A stretch of 46,111 nt of DNA from an uncultured Endozoicomonas sp. (GCA_900299555.1 OODV01000008.1:1-46111), one strand, 5' to 3'; positions 1 to 10,180 are shown, counted from the first letter of the stretch. Numbers and translations are program-made. The notes: a model not told the origin generated them from the letters alone.

Positions 1-205
1 TCAGACCTTTGACAACAGGTTTCAGGAAAATATCAATTGGTGTGGTGAAAGACAGTTATATTTATTATTTTTCCATTTTCTGGCTAATTGCGTAACAACC
101 AGAAGGTTAGTTTTCAGACTGTGACAGCAACACTATCACGCTGAAAAAAATGGTCTGTAGTCCTTATGAACTAACTGGGGAAATGAGAAAAAAAGGATAC
201 AAAAT

Positions 206-225
206 GGTCCCTGTAGACAGGGACC
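206..225 (-). terminator. Hairpin terminator of the leftward catabolic run
   Basis: An 8-bp perfect stem (GGTCCCTG / CAGGGACC) with a TAGA loop lies just past the SDR stop codon. Read on the minus strand it is followed by an A/T-rich stretch with a run of seven T about 14 bases further on. The T-run is not immediately adjacent, so termination may be imperfect. The remaining bases 1-205 show no gene. Confidence 0.5.
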
Positions 226-237
226 AGTACAGATTAA

Positions 238-1005
238 TCAAAACGCCTGAGAACGAACCATAGCATCCATACCACCATCAACAAAAAAGACACCGCCGTG
301 AATAAAACTGGCCTTTTCTGACTGCAGGAAAGCCACAACATCGGCGATTTCTTCCGGGTTTCCCGCCCTGCCAATGGGCGCAACAAAATTCTTTACTGCT
401 TCACCAAAGCGGGGATCATCGAGGGATGCCTTGTGCAGTGGTGTTTCTACCGCTCCGGGAGCCACAACATTGATACGAATGCCCTTCCTGCCATACTCCA
501 CCGCTTTCTGTCGAGCAAAAGCCGTGACTGCGTATTTAGACGCAGAGTAAGCGATATGGGGCTGGCCACTGTTACGGGCCAGTTCCAAAGCACCAGCCTC
601 ATCACAATTAAGCAACAGTGGTACCATGGCATCCTGGTTGGCCAGCTGCTGGTTAGCGGCCACCGAACCAATAATCAGTAACGCGGGCGCTTCACTTTTC
701 TCCAGGGCAGGCTGCAGACCATCCACCAATGTCGTTACGCCAAAGTAATTCACACTGATTATAAGACCACTGTCTGGTGATGTTACACCCAGACCAGCAC
801 AACAGATCAGGCCATCCAGTTTACCGTCACATTGACTCAACACCTCACTGATGGCAGCATCACGCCCTGCAGGCGTGGATAAGTCAGCATTCACATCAGC
901 ATTGGCACGGTCAATGCCAATCACACGATGCCCCGCATCGCTCAGTACCTTACTGACCGCCGCACCGATACCAGAAGCCGAGCCGGTAACTGCAGTAACA
1001 GGCAT
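238..1005 (-). CDS. SDR-family 3-alpha-hydroxysteroid dehydrogenase-like oxidoreductase
   Basis: A classical short-chain dehydrogenase of 255 residues, the usual length. The N-terminal NAD(P)-binding motif reads TGSASGIG. The active site shows an IGSVAA serine strand and the YSASK catalytic Tyr-Lys pair. A VAPGAVETPL segment follows, and the C-terminus has HGGVFFVDGGMD. The sequence, including the ICCAGLG and SVNYFG segments, closely recalls the 3-alpha-hydroxysteroid dehydrogenase HsdA of Comamonas testosteroni, which interconverts 3-hydroxy and 3-keto steroids. I recognise this from memory, not from a search. The start at 1005 (ATG) is preferred over the TTG at 1011 because a GGAG lies seven bases before it. 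It is the last gene of a leftward run that also encodes two steroid-dehydrogenase-like flavoproteins, which supports a steroid substrate. Another cyclic alcohol remains possible. Confidence 0.82.
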   Translation of the reverse strand: MPVTAVTGSASGIGAAVSKVLSDAGHRVIGIDRANADVNADLSTPAGRDAAISEVLSQCDGKLDGLICCAGLGVTSPDSGLIISVNYFGVTTLVDGLQPALEKSEAPALLIIGSVAANQQLANQDAMVPLLLNCDEAGALELARNSGQPHIAYSASKYAVTAFARQKAVEYGRKGIRINVVAPGAVETPLHKASLDDPRFGEAVKNFVAPIGRAGNPEEIADVVAFLQSEKASFIHGGVFFVDGGMDAMVRSQAF

Positions 1006-1028
1006 AGCCAATCTCCTCTCTGTTATTT

Positions 1029-2009
1029 TTATATCTCTTCTTTTTTATCAGACCACAGATCTGGTAATCCGGGGTCTGTTTTTACTACCAGACGTTTAAG
1101 CAAAAGCTTAAGTGCCATAACGTCTCCGTCCCCCAATTGATCAACCAGAGATTCTTCAATCGCTTTAGCCTGAGCGATATTATGGACAGAAACCTCCCGC
1201 CCCTCTCCAGTCAACTGGTATTGCAAGCCCTTGGTATCCAGTGCTATCAGCTCCTTTTGCACCAGGGAGTCCATTTCCTCAACGGTGACCCTCTGGCCGG
1301 TATAATCAATAAAGCGGTTCAGCTGTTCCAGGGTCAGACCATCCTGAATACAGAGTACCGATAAAATAAAAAACTGCTGTTCGTTCAGGCCATGTTGCTG
1401 AAAACGAGATTGCATATTATGGATCATCTGGTAATGAGCCCGACCCAGCAGGTAACCGAGCAAATCTTCCGTATAACCGGATTCAACGGCAATGGATGAA
1501 GAAGAGAGGCTAACATCTTCCCGGGGCTTGGTGGCAGTCAGGGCATACCGACCATTCTGATAAACCAGGGGCGGACGGTCGCTTTTATCAAAGCCAAGCA
1601 CTTCGCCAATAAAGATAATATGGTCACCACCGTCGTGTGTGAACGCCGTGCGACATTGAAAGCGAGCCGCGCAGCCTTTCAGCAAGGGAACATCACCAAG
1701 ACCCGCTTCATACTCAAGACCGGCAAATTTATCTTCCCCTTTCGTGGCAAAAAGGGTGGATAACGCCTCCTGTTCTGCAGAAAGCACATGAACATTCCAG
1801 TGTTTGGCAGCGGTAAAAAACGGGACACTGGCGGATGACTTGGCCAGGCTCCACAAAATAAGCGGGGGTTCAAGGGAGACCGAATTAAAGCTATTGGCCG
1901 TTAGCCCAACCTGCCCGCCCTCTTCCGTGAGCGTTGTGATAATGGTGACCCCTGTGGTAAAAGTACCCAGAGCATCCCGAAATGTGCGGGTATCAAATGG
2001 TGTCTTCAC
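1029..2009 (-). CDS. Flavin reductase with C-terminal MarR-like domain (monooxygenase reductase component)
   Basis: This 326-residue protein has two parts. Residues about 1-165 are a flavin-reductase-like FMN-binding domain, with GTFTTGVTIIT near the start, GLTANSFNSVSLEPPL, and a GDHIIFIGEV strand. Residues about 185-315 are predicted helical and resemble a MarR-type winged helix. This architecture is known for C1, the reductase of Acinetobacter 4-hydroxyphenylacetate hydroxylase, where the MarR-like part senses the aromatic substrate. Steroid pathways use a flavin reductase (HsaB/TesA1) to supply reduced flavin to the hydroxylase of the aromatised ring, so that role fits here. The oxygenase partner is not in the window. 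The start is a GTG preceded by an A-rich leader and AAGAG. The DNA-binding ability of the tail is unproven. Confidence 0.78.
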   Translation of the reverse strand: MKTPFDTRTFRDALGTFTTGVTIITTLTEEGGQVGLTANSFNSVSLEPPLILWSLAKSSASVPFFTAAKHWNVHVLSAEQEALSTLFATKGEDKFAGLEYEAGLGDVPLLKGCAARFQCRTAFTHDGGDHIIFIGEVLGFDKSDRPPLVYQNGRYALTATKPREDVSLSSSSIAVESGYTEDLLGYLLGRAHYQMIHNMQSRFQQHGLNEQQFFILSVLCIQDGLTLEQLNRFIDYTGQRVTVEEMDSLVQKELIALDTKGLQYQLTGEGREVSVHNIAQAKAIEESLVDQLGDGDVMALKLLLKRLVVKTDPGLPDLWSDKKEEI

Positions 2010-2058
2010 TACTATTCAATCTCTTTCTTATTATTTTTATCCGTGCCTTCCTACCCGG

Positions 2059-3654
2059 TTAGAACCGGGCAGCCAGCTCTGCTTTCACTACCTTATTCGA
2101 GGCATTCACCGGCAGTTCTGACACAAACCGTACATGCCTCGGTACTTTATAATTGGCCATATTGTTACGGGACCACCGAATCAGGTCATCAGCGTTCAGC
2201 TGCTGACCTGATTTAACCACAACAAAAGCACAACCCACTTCCCCCATTCGCTCATCCGGCACACCGATAACCGCCGACTGGGAAATACCGGGATGAGTGG
2301 CCAGAATCGCCTCAATTTCCGCAGGGTAGCAGTTAAAACCGCCATTAATAAACATGTCTTTCAGGCGATCGGTTATTTTCAGATACCCCTGCTCATCAAG
2401 AACACCGACATCACCGGTATGCAACCAGCCATCGTCGTCAATAGCCTCACTGGTCGCGTCCGGATTATCCAGATACCCACCCATAACATGGAACCCCCGA
2501 AGGCAGATTTCACCGGATGCATTAGCTGGCAACGGATTACCATCCGGATCCAGAACAGCCACCTCGGTCCCTGCAATGGCCCGGCCACTGGTAGTAGCAA
2601 CGGTTCTGGCATCGTCATCGGGTGAGCAGATGGTCGCCAGACCACCGCACTCGGTTAAACCATAAGCAGTAGTGACGGTAGCAATACCCAGCTCGGTGCG
2701 CATACGTTCAATCAGTACCGGAGGAATGGTAGAAGCCCCGGTAACAGCCACCCTCAGAGAACTGATATCTGCAGCAGATAGTCTTGGGTGGTCCAGCAAC
2801 GACAGATAGAGGGTTGGCGGTCCCGGCAGTATATTAATGCGCTCTTCTTCAATACGCTGAAAAACCTGGTCAGCATCGAATACACTCTGGGGAATGATGG
2901 TTGCTCCCGCGATCAGGGAGGTCAGCCAGCCTGCCTTATAACCGAAGGCATGGAAAAACGGATTGACTACCAGGTATCGATCGCCAGGTCTCAACCCCAG
3001 GGTTTGTGCAAATTGGCGGAATGCATAAGTACAGGCACCGTGTCTGCTCATCACCCCTTTGGGGCTGCCCGTAGTGCCAGAGGTGAACATAATATCGGAG
3101 ATGTCATCGGCCTTAACGGATCTGGCCCGCTCTATGGCGGTACCGGAATCAACGTTTTCCCCGGCAGAAATAAAGCGATCCCAATCCACAAGACCAATGT
3201 TGTTTTTATTAGCCCGTGGACTGAGCAGAACTTTCAGCCCAACGGATTCCGGACAATCCTGAAAAATAAGCTGTGGATAATCCATATTCAAAAAGTCACC
3301 GACAATAAACAGTGCTTTTGCGCCGCTGCGCACCAGAATATCGGCAACCTCGCGGGCCTTCATCCGGGTATTCACCGGTACCAGAACCGCACCCGCCATT
3401 TGCAGTCCCAGGGCAGCCAGAACCCAGCGTGCACTGTTTGGCGCCCAGATAGCGACACGATCACCGGCCTCAATGCCAAAGTGAATCAGACTTCGGCAAA
3501 CAGAAAATGTCTGTCCGGGTAAGTCGGCATAATCAATAGGTGTGTGCTTGTCTTCAAGAACATCTTCAATGGCTGCAATACCTGCGTATTTTTCCGCAGC
3601 CTCGAAAACCACATCAGGTATTGAACAAGCCTGGCTAAACTCCTGCTCTGACAT
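2059..3654 (-). CDS. FadD3-like acyl-CoA ligase (AMP-forming)
   Basis: An ANL-superfamily adenylating enzyme of 531 residues, full length. The AMP-binding P-loop is FTSGTTGSPKG. A5 is TAYGLTECG, the A7 hinge region is GWLHTGDVG, followed by ITDRLKDM, and the C-terminal lysine loop is PVNASNKVVK. It should activate a carboxylic acid to its CoA thioester in the cytosol. In steroid pathways FadD3 activates the C/D-ring propionate, and the overall look and context fit that. Substrate cannot be read from sequence alone, and the window has a second ligase gene at 7336-9042. The start ATG abuts the cluster's A/T-rich leader, with an AGG about 12 bases upstream. It lies 15 bases after the upstream flavoprotein gene and is probably co-transcribed. 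Confidence 0.8.
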   Translation of the reverse strand: MSEQEFSQACSIPDVVFEAAEKYAGIAAIEDVLEDKHTPIDYADLPGQTFSVCRSLIHFGIEAGDRVAIWAPNSARWVLAALGLQMAGAVLVPVNTRMKAREVADILVRSGAKALFIVGDFLNMDYPQLIFQDCPESVGLKVLLSPRANKNNIGLVDWDRFISAGENVDSGTAIERARSVKADDISDIMFTSGTTGSPKGVMSRHGACTYAFRQFAQTLGLRPGDRYLVVNPFFHAFGYKAGWLTSLIAGATIIPQSVFDADQVFQRIEEERINILPGPPTLYLSLLDHPRLSAADISSLRVAVTGASTIPPVLIERMRTELGIATVTTAYGLTECGGLATICSPDDDARTVATTSGRAIAGTEVAVLDPDGNPLPANASGEICLRGFHVMGGYLDNPDATSEAIDDDGWLHTGDVGVLDEQGYLKITDRLKDMFINGGFNCYPAEIEAILATHPGISQSAVIGVPDERMGEVGCAFVVVKSGQQLNADDLIRWSRNNMANYKVPRHVRFVSELPVNASNKVVKAELAARF

Positions 3655-3669
3655 TATTTTTATTACCTG

Positions 3670-5391
3670 TTACAGATTTTCAACAGCAAGGTCATGGTCT
3701 GCGCTCTCAGCCTGTCGTAACCGAGATTGACCACTTGCCTTAAAATTATCGTGTATCAGTGATCGTCCAGCACGGCGGCCGGAAAACACACAGTCTGCCA
3801 GTGACAGGCCACTGATATACATATTGGTAGGGATACCAATAGCAGTCCTGCCGGCAGCAAAAAGACCGGCTATTTCGCAGCCATTTTTATCCACAACCTG
3901 CCCGCTCTCCTCATTGACTTTCAGGCCTCCCAGAGTCAAGGCTCCCAGCGGGAATACCGGACTGCTGACCGAGATATCCAGGGCATAAAAGGGACCGTTT
4001 TGCAGCGACTGGCAATAATCGGATGATTTACCCAGCGGATCAGGTTTATCTTCATCAATCGCCTGGTTATATAAGTCCATGGACTGTTGCAGCTGCTGTG
4101 CCTCCATCTTGCAACGGCCAGCCAGCTCTGCGACGGTTGTACCTTTCCTGGCACCGAGCAGCATCAGCATTAACGCCGGTCCAGACTGAAACAGCCAGTA
4201 ACCGCCCGTCAGACACTGCTTTATAGACTGCCATCGAAGCTTACTATCGAGGATCAGCCAGGCCTTTCCCTGCTGGTTTTCGCAGATACCATGGCCCAGG
4301 GTTGCTCCATAAACTTCCTCATTACAGAAGCGCTCGCCCTGAGGATTGACCACAATGCCTTTAGGCCAGCAGCCCGGAGGATTAATAAAACGCCAGGCCG
4401 AAACATGGTTCAGATAATCTGCAGCGCCGCTGACACTCTGGCCAAGACGCAGGCCACTGCCATCACAGCCAGTGGCTCCTATCTTGAAATTCCGCCGATA
4501 TTTATCAGCATGGGATTTCAGCAGCTCACGGTTGAAAATAAAGCCGCCGGTGGTTAAAACAACACCGGACAAGGCCCGAACCAATATGGGCTGTGCATAC
4601 TTTTGTTCAATATCTGCGATCCGTCGTCTTAACCGGTCACAATAGGCTGGTGAGAAGTTTTGCAGTTTTTCCGCCCTGGCTGCCAGCCTACGATGCTTTT
4701 CAGCAACTTTGCTGTCAAAAGGCAGGCACATCAGCTCAGCACCAATAATCCGGCCAGAATTATCAATCACCAGTCGTCGGGCGACAGACTGGGTCATCAC
4801 ACGAACCCCTTCACGCAGGCAGGCCTGCTGTAAATGGTGGTAAAGGACAACACCACCATGACCCTTGCCTACAGTCCGGTGCCCCCGGGGAGCATGGGGA
4901 TACTCTGACTGATAGGCAGGCACCTGTTCATTGCCAGAGTAATAAAGATAATAGCCATCCTGTGGATAAGATGTTTTGCCCCCCGGCGGTACTTCGTGAC
5001 TGTAGGGAGCACCTTTGGATTCCAGCCAGGCCAGGTTTTCACGACTCTGGTCACAAAAACGCTTCAGGGTTTCATCGGCGACAATGCCCTGGGCCTCATG
5101 GCGGAGGTACTGGTACATGGCTTCCGGAGAATCTGAATACCCCGCTTTCTGCTGCTGTTGGGTACCACCACCCGCATAGACGACACCACCACTTTTGGCT
5201 GAAGCACCGCCACCACAAAAACGATCGGCGACAATCACATCGGCTCCACCGGCTTTCGCTTCCAATGCGGTGCAGGCGCCGGCTGCTCCCCAGCCAATCA
5301 CCAGAACATCACTCACCCTGCCCCACTCTGCAGTATCCGGCTTCTCTATCCGCAGCGGTGGCAGGATATCCGTTGCATACCCTTTGTTCAT
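3670..5391 (-). CDS. FAD-dependent dehydrogenase, TesI-like (3-oxo-5-alpha-steroid 4-dehydrogenase family)
   Basis: A fumarate-reductase/KstD-type flavoprotein of 573 residues. The N-terminal FAD-binding motif is VIGWGAAGACTALEAKAGG, followed by the second-strand VIVADRF and GGGASAKSGG. A late GLFAAGRTAIG and YISGLSLADCVFSGRRAG form the FAD-contact C-terminal region. Comamonas testosteroni has adjacent Delta1 (TesH) and Delta4(5-alpha) (TesI) dehydrogenase genes. Here too a KstD/TesH-like gene lies directly upstream, so I assign this more divergent copy as TesI-like by context. The start ATG overlaps the upstream stop by four bases (ATGA), implying translational coupling. Another ring-desaturating role is possible. 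Confidence 0.7.
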   Translation of the reverse strand: MNKGYATDILPPLRIEKPDTAEWGRVSDVLVIGWGAAGACTALEAKAGGADVIVADRFCGGGASAKSGGVVYAGGGTQQQQKAGYSDSPEAMYQYLRHEAQGIVADETLKRFCDQSRENLAWLESKGAPYSHEVPPGGKTSYPQDGYYLYYSGNEQVPAYQSEYPHAPRGHRTVGKGHGGVVLYHHLQQACLREGVRVMTQSVARRLVIDNSGRIIGAELMCLPFDSKVAEKHRRLAARAEKLQNFSPAYCDRLRRRIADIEQKYAQPILVRALSGVVLTTGGFIFNRELLKSHADKYRRNFKIGATGCDGSGLRLGQSVSGAADYLNHVSAWRFINPPGCWPKGIVVNPQGERFCNEEVYGATLGHGICENQQGKAWLILDSKLRWQSIKQCLTGGYWLFQSGPALMLMLLGARKGTTVAELAGRCKMEAQQLQQSMDLYNQAIDEDKPDPLGKSSDYCQSLQNGPFYALDISVSSPVFPLGALTLGGLKVNEESGQVVDKNGCEIAGLFAAGRTAIGIPTNMYISGLSLADCVFSGRRAGRSLIHDNFKASGQSRLRQAESADHDLAVENL

Positions 5392-7154
5392 ACCATTTCC
5401 ACCGCTTCTTCCGGACGCTGCACTGACGCAGCCACCGGTTTCTTCGCCAGGTTTTTAACCGCAATATAACCAAACGTCATGGCAGGCCCTATGGTAGAAC
5501 CAGCTCCCGGATAACTGGTACCCATCACCGACGCCGAAGCGTTACCAATAGCGTAAAGCCCTTCAATCACAGAGCCATCCTCGCGAACTACCTGAGCATT
5601 TTCATTGGTCAGCAGTCCGCCTTTAGTACCAATATCACCCGCCTCAATACGCATGGCGTAATAGGGACCTTTGTTAACCGGTGCCAGGCAGGGATTGGGG
5701 GTTACGTTCTGATCACCGTAATAGCGATCAAAGATATTACCGCCTCTCTGGAACTCTTTATCATCACCGGTACTGGCAAACTGGTTAACCCGCTCAACAG
5801 TCTGTTTCAGCCCATCTTTATCTACACCAATCTCTGCAGCCAAATCTTCCAGAGAGTGCGCTTTCCAGTAAAGTGTCTTGTGCCATGCCGAAGGAAGACG
5901 ACTGTCTGGCATTATTTGTCCGGGCATTAATGGGCCCATGGCATAATTGAAACGGAAGTGACTGTCGAACACGACCCAGGCTGGAATGGATTTACCAGCA
6001 GTTTTCTTATTATCCTGATACATGGCATGGCCACACTCCAGGTAGGGCTCAGCCTCATTAACGAACCGCAGGCCTTCACCATTGACAATAATGGCACCGG
6101 GAAATGCCCGTTCGGCAAACAACCCCCGGGCCTTGTCCTCTTTTGGCACCTGCATGGTGGGTGACCACCAGGCCCAATCCAGAAGCTCTGTGGCGGCACC
6201 AATATTCTGACCAGCGATCAGGGCAGCACCGGTATTCTGTCCCGCAGGCGTGGCACTCCACTCAACTTTTGTCGGTTTTGGCAGGTATTGATCCCGCAGA
6301 GCCTGGTTCTGCTCAAAACCACCGGATGCCATAATGACTCCCCTGCGGGCACGGATAACTCTGGCATTACCATGACTGACGACCTTTACCCCAACTACAC
6401 GATTATTGTCGTTTATAAAATCCTTGAATTCCGTATTCAGCCACAGGGGAACGTCCCGATCCATCAGCGAACGACGCAGTGATGCAATCAGTGCATTGCC
6501 CAGGGCGGTACGACGATCCCGCTTCGAGCCGCTCTTTTTCCGCCAGCGGAAATCGAGTTTATAGCGCAGCATCAACCACAAAATCAGCAGGCGCCAGCCA
6601 GACTCTTTGGCAATCGCCTTATGGGCATCCCGGGCAGTCCAGGCAATCTTGCCCATCAGCAGCGTGGTGGGAGAGGCTGGCCGCAGGTTTTTCAGCTCTT
6701 CGCCAAGCACACTGGTATCATAAAGTTCCGGATCCAGGGTACGGCCACCATGCAGGGCTCCAGGCAGGTGAGGGTAATAATCCGGATACTTTTCAGCCAC
6801 GGCGTAACGAACCCGGGTATTTTTCTCCAGGTAACGAACCATCTCCGGAGCATTGTCCAGATAGGCTCTTAACCGGGGCTCTGCCACTTTTCCTCTGGTG
6901 GCAGCATTCAGGTAAGTCATGGCTTTGGCAAAGCTGTCATTGCCGCCTTTCTTCTTGAAGTGGTCATTATTGGGTATCCAGATACCACCACCGGAAATGG
7001 CAGAAGTGCCACCGTATTTATCACTCTTTTCAACCACCAGCACCGACATACCCTGGTCGGCAGCATAGACAGCAGACGTCAGGGCTCCGGCACCCGAACC
7101 CACAACCACTACATCTACAGAAATTTGAGAGCTATCGTCGCTGGAATTATCCAT
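5388..7154 (-). CDS. kstD: 3-ketosteroid Delta1-dehydrogenase-like flavoprotein (KstD/TesH family)
   Basis: This 588-residue flavoprotein begins with VVVVGSGAGALTSAVYAAD, then VLVVEKSDKYGGTSAISGGG, the signature N-terminus of ketosteroid dehydrogenases. The conserved GPYYAMRIEAGDIGTKGGL segment carries the catalytic-type tyrosine followed by glycine found in Delta1-KstD, and GTSYPGAGSTIGPAMTFG is the C-terminal FAD region. A tyrosine-rich YYPHLPGALHGGR segment near residue 130 matches the area of the other substrate-contacting tyrosine. The enzyme would introduce a 1,2 double bond into ring A of a 3-ketosteroid. Together with a Rieske 9-alpha-hydroxylase this opens ring B. The start is supported by AAAGG before the ATG, preceded by the shared A/T-rich leader. 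Confidence 0.8.
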   Translation of the reverse strand: MDNSSDDSSQISVDVVVVGSGAGALTSAVYAADQGMSVLVVEKSDKYGGTSAISGGGIWIPNNDHFKKKGGNDSFAKAMTYLNAATRGKVAEPRLRAYLDNAPEMVRYLEKNTRVRYAVAEKYPDYYPHLPGALHGGRTLDPELYDTSVLGEELKNLRPASPTTLLMGKIAWTARDAHKAIAKESGWRLLILWLMLRYKLDFRWRKKSGSKRDRRTALGNALIASLRRSLMDRDVPLWLNTEFKDFINDNNRVVGVKVVSHGNARVIRARRGVIMASGGFEQNQALRDQYLPKPTKVEWSATPAGQNTGAALIAGQNIGAATELLDWAWWSPTMQVPKEDKARGLFAERAFPGAIIVNGEGLRFVNEAEPYLECGHAMYQDNKKTAGKSIPAWVVFDSHFRFNYAMGPLMPGQIMPDSRLPSAWHKTLYWKAHSLEDLAAEIGVDKDGLKQTVERVNQFASTGDDKEFQRGGNIFDRYYGDQNVTPNPCLAPVNKGPYYAMRIEAGDIGTKGGLLTNENAQVVREDGSVIEGLYAIGNASASVMGTSYPGAGSTIGPAMTFGYIAVKNLAKKPVAASVQRPEEAVEMV

Positions 7155-7335
7155 ACGTCACCTTTCATTATTATTTTTAAATTCAGGAAGTGAGGACGAT
7201 CATCCTCTACCTCCTGAAAAAGGCTCATCGTCGATGCGGACTAGTACAGCTAAGCGCTCATCCTTCAAGTCCGTTCAGGATGAACGGAGATTGTTCCCAA
7301 CAAGCTATCCAGTATGATTGTGGAATTGTTGGGGC

Positions 7336-9042
7336 TCACTCCATTCGACCCAACCTACACCACTGTGCTTTTATTTCCGCCTTCAGAATTTTACCCGTGG
7401 GATTTTTCGGCAGACTGTCCGAAAGCAGATTAATAATAGATGGCACCTTATATGCGGCAATATGGCTGGCAGCAAACTTCCTGAGTTCCACAGGAGTGAC
7501 ATCATCAACATCCCGGACATGAACTACCGCTACCACCGCTTCGCCTGTATCATCATCAGGTACCCCAAACACGGCTGCTTAAAGAACATCGTCGTGTTTT
7601 AGCAGGCACGATTCTACTTCTGCGGCAGCAATATTTTCTCCGGCCCGGTTAATAACATCTTTCAACCGGTCAACGATAAACAGGTAACCATTGCTACACA
7701 GATAACCAAGATCACCGGTTTTCAGCCAGCCATCATCGGTAAACGTTTCTGCTGTGTCTTCGGGATTATCAAAATAGCCATTCATTACCGTGACGCCTTT
7801 CAGCTGAATTTCTCCGGCTTCACCGGCTGGCAGAATTTCACCATCCACAGAGCAGGTCCTGACCTGCATGATGGGTGACACAACACCGGATGCAGACGGG
7901 TGAGAACGGAACAGGTCACCGGAGCCAGCAGAAGCGACACCATTGGTTTCCGTCATCCCGTAACCCACACCAACCATCTGTTCATTCAGGGTATCCAGCA
8001 CATGCTCAATGGTAGCCGCCGGAATACCCGCACCACCAAATCCCAGCCCCACCAGGCTCTTGCTGGATTCCTTAAACTCCGGCTGCCTGAGCAACTGCAT
8101 CACCATAGATGGCGCACCATTAAACTGGGTAACCTGCTCATCTTTCATCGTCTTGAGTACCGAATCCGCCTCCCACTTGTGCATGAAGATCACACGACGA
8201 CCTGCTTTCAGTGCGGTCAGGAGCTGGGCATGCAAACCACTGACATGAAACAAAGGTACTGCCGTTAACAGTACCTGGGGAGCGGGTCGTGCCATGATTT
8301 TCTGAATCAACTCCGGTGAGGTCATACCCGACAGAGCACTGATATAATCAATATTCGTTAATGCCTGGCAGACAGCACGCTGGGATGAGACCACCGCCTT
8401 GGCATGACTGGTAGCCCCAGAAGTAAACAGAATCAGTGCCGGGTCATCCGGACTCAGAACTGGCTCCGGTAGCTCAACAGGCTCGATAGCGACCGCATCC
8501 TTAAAGCGGGCAACACCATTCTGGGGCTTACCGGTCAACAAAACCTCACACTTAAGACTGCCAACCTCCTCTATCAGCCGACGGAACCGTTCCTGATCAC
8601 AGACCAGAAGATCGGGCTTGATATCCTCAATGGCAGCTGCCAACTCTTCCCCAACGCCAAAGCTGTTCAGCGGGGCAGGAACAGCTCCGATTAATGCTGT
8701 GGCAACAAACGCAACAGCCCACTCAGGACGGTTGCGCATGGCAATGGCCACCCGCTGGCCCGGCCGGATGTTGTTTTGATACATCCAACTGGCTACCGAA
8801 TCGACTGCCTGATAAAATCTTTGAAAGCTCCAGTGATCATCCTGATAAGTCAGAAAGCAGCTATCACTGTCTTGTCTTGCATCTTCATTTCTTGATGCTT
8901 TAATCACATCAATTAATGTTTCCGGCGCATTTTTATAGATATTAAAAATACGATTGGCCGTTAAGATTTCAGTCAGTTCAAAGGGAGCCCCCGGGGCTGT
9001 CAGCGCAGTCTGAGCCTGGGCAAGTCGATCAAAAATATCCAT
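7336..9042 (-). pseudogene. Acyl-CoA ligase (AMP-forming) interrupted by one in-frame TAA
   Basis: The frame reads as one 568-residue ANL-family ligase except for a single TAA at 7579-7581, after codon 487. Before it are the core motifs FTSGATSHAKAVV (P-loop), GYGMTETNG, GWLKTGDLG and VDRLKDVINRAGENI. After it, in the same frame, follow AAVFGVPDD and the C-terminal NPTGKILK lysine loop. The family usually has Glu or a similar residue at this position, so a one-base change such as GAA to TAA would explain it. A truncated product would lack the mobile C-terminal domain with its catalytic lysine and should not complete thioesterification. Its start has AAGAGG seven bases upstream. The alternatives are a sequencing error or read-through. 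The stretch 7155-7335 contains no other gene. Confidence 0.82.
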
Positions 9043-9115
9043 GTACTACCTCTTATTATTATCGTTTTTGATTCACTGATTTTGCTGGATTCAGGCGCGT
9101 CCAATCACCAAAACA

Positions 9116-10180
9116 TTACTCTGCACAGTACTGCCTTATCCCTTCTGAGTCCGTTAATGCAGAAATCTCATGGTTCTCCATAAGCCAGTTAAGATGCGCA
9201 AGCGTCTCGCCCAGGGCCAATATATTTTCGATAGTTGACAGCTTTCGTTGAAACAGGCAACCCATCAACTGAAACGCCGTAGCAGGCTGACCATCCGCCA
9301 TCTTCTCCCTGAGTATATTCAACTGTCGTTCATGGTGAGTCTGAAGCTGATGAACCCTGACTTTCAAGTTCCTGAATACGGGTCCATGAGCTGGCAGAAC
9401 CAGGGTTTCATCTGGTAGTTTTTCCAGCCGGGTGAGAGACTGCAGCCACAAAGCGAGGGGATTCCCATAGGGCTCAATATCGGTTACCAGTACATTAGAA
9501 CTTATTTCGGGCAATAACTGATCGCCGGCAATCAAAATACCCTCATCCTCACAATAGAGGCAGGCATGTTCTGGTGAATGTCCCTGACCAATAATAATGC
9601 GCCACTGCCGGCTACCAATCTGAAGACTCTGTTCATCACGGATTCGTATGTAACTTGGTGGGCTGGCAGCTCTGAAGGGATCATTACTACAACTGACAAT
9701 CACCTCTTCCGCCAGATCTCCCGGAACACCAGAACAATGGAAAAAATCCCGCTGTGATGGGCTGCCAACATCTGCAATCCCGGTACTAAATACTCTCATG
9801 GCAAAATACTCACCATGAGTCATATAAACAGGTACATTAAAATAGTCGTTTAGCCATGCAGACTGCCCAGAATGGTCATAATGAAAATGTGTGCATATCA
9901 GTGCTTTCAGTGGCTTTTCAGCAAAATATTTATCCGCCAGCTTTAGCCACAGGGACTTAACTTTATCGATACACAGTCCGGTATCCACAATCCACCAGCC
10001 ATCATTGTCTTCCAGCAGATATACATTGATATGCCCCAGCGAACCCTGCATAGGCATTCGCGCCCAGAGCAAACCCGGTGCGATAGTCACTACTGAACCA
10101 TCCGCTGCCGGTGCGGTTAACGGATAATCCAGCTGCGCGCGCTCTGCCTGTTTTCGTGACCGGTCAGTCATCGCACCCAT
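9116..10180 (-). CDS. Metallo-beta-lactamase-fold hydrolase
   Basis: A MBL-fold protein with the metal-binding motif THFHYDHSGQ, an aspartate in WWIVDTG, a histidine in GQGHSPEHAC, the bridging aspartate in GILIAGDQLLPE and a final LPAHGPV histidine. All expected dinuclear zinc ligands are therefore visible. The longer frame opens at 10273, but the ATG at 10180 (MGAMTDRSRK) has AGGGGAG upstream, so I place the start there, giving 354 residues. It heads the leftward catabolic run. In steroid and fatty-acid loci such proteins often act as thioester or lactone hydrolases, but the substrate here is unknown. A C-terminal helical region (about 265-354) follows the MBL core, as in the glyoxalase-II-like LACTB2 group. 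Confidence 0.72.
   Translation of the reverse strand: MGAMTDRSRKQAERAQLDYPLTAPAADGSVVTIAPGLLWARMPMQGSLGHINVYLLEDNDGWWIVDTGLCIDKVKSLWLKLADKYFAEKPLKALICTHFHYDHSGQSAWLNDYFNVPVYMTHGEYFAMRVFSTGIADVGSPSQRDFFHCSGVPGDLAEEVIVSCSNDPFRAASPPSYIRIRDEQSLQIGSRQWRIIIGQGHSPEHACLYCEDEGILIAGDQLLPEISSNVLVTDIEPYGNPLALWLQSLTRLEKLPDETLVLPAHGPVFRNLKVRVHQLQTHHERQLNILREKMADGQPATAFQLMGCLFQRKLSTIENILALGETLAHLNWLMENHEISALTDSEGIRQYCAE

Noticed and set aside
2788-3522. Plus-strand frame of 244 codons within the FadD3-like gene
   Set aside because: Antisense shadow. The minus strand encodes a complete ANL enzyme.
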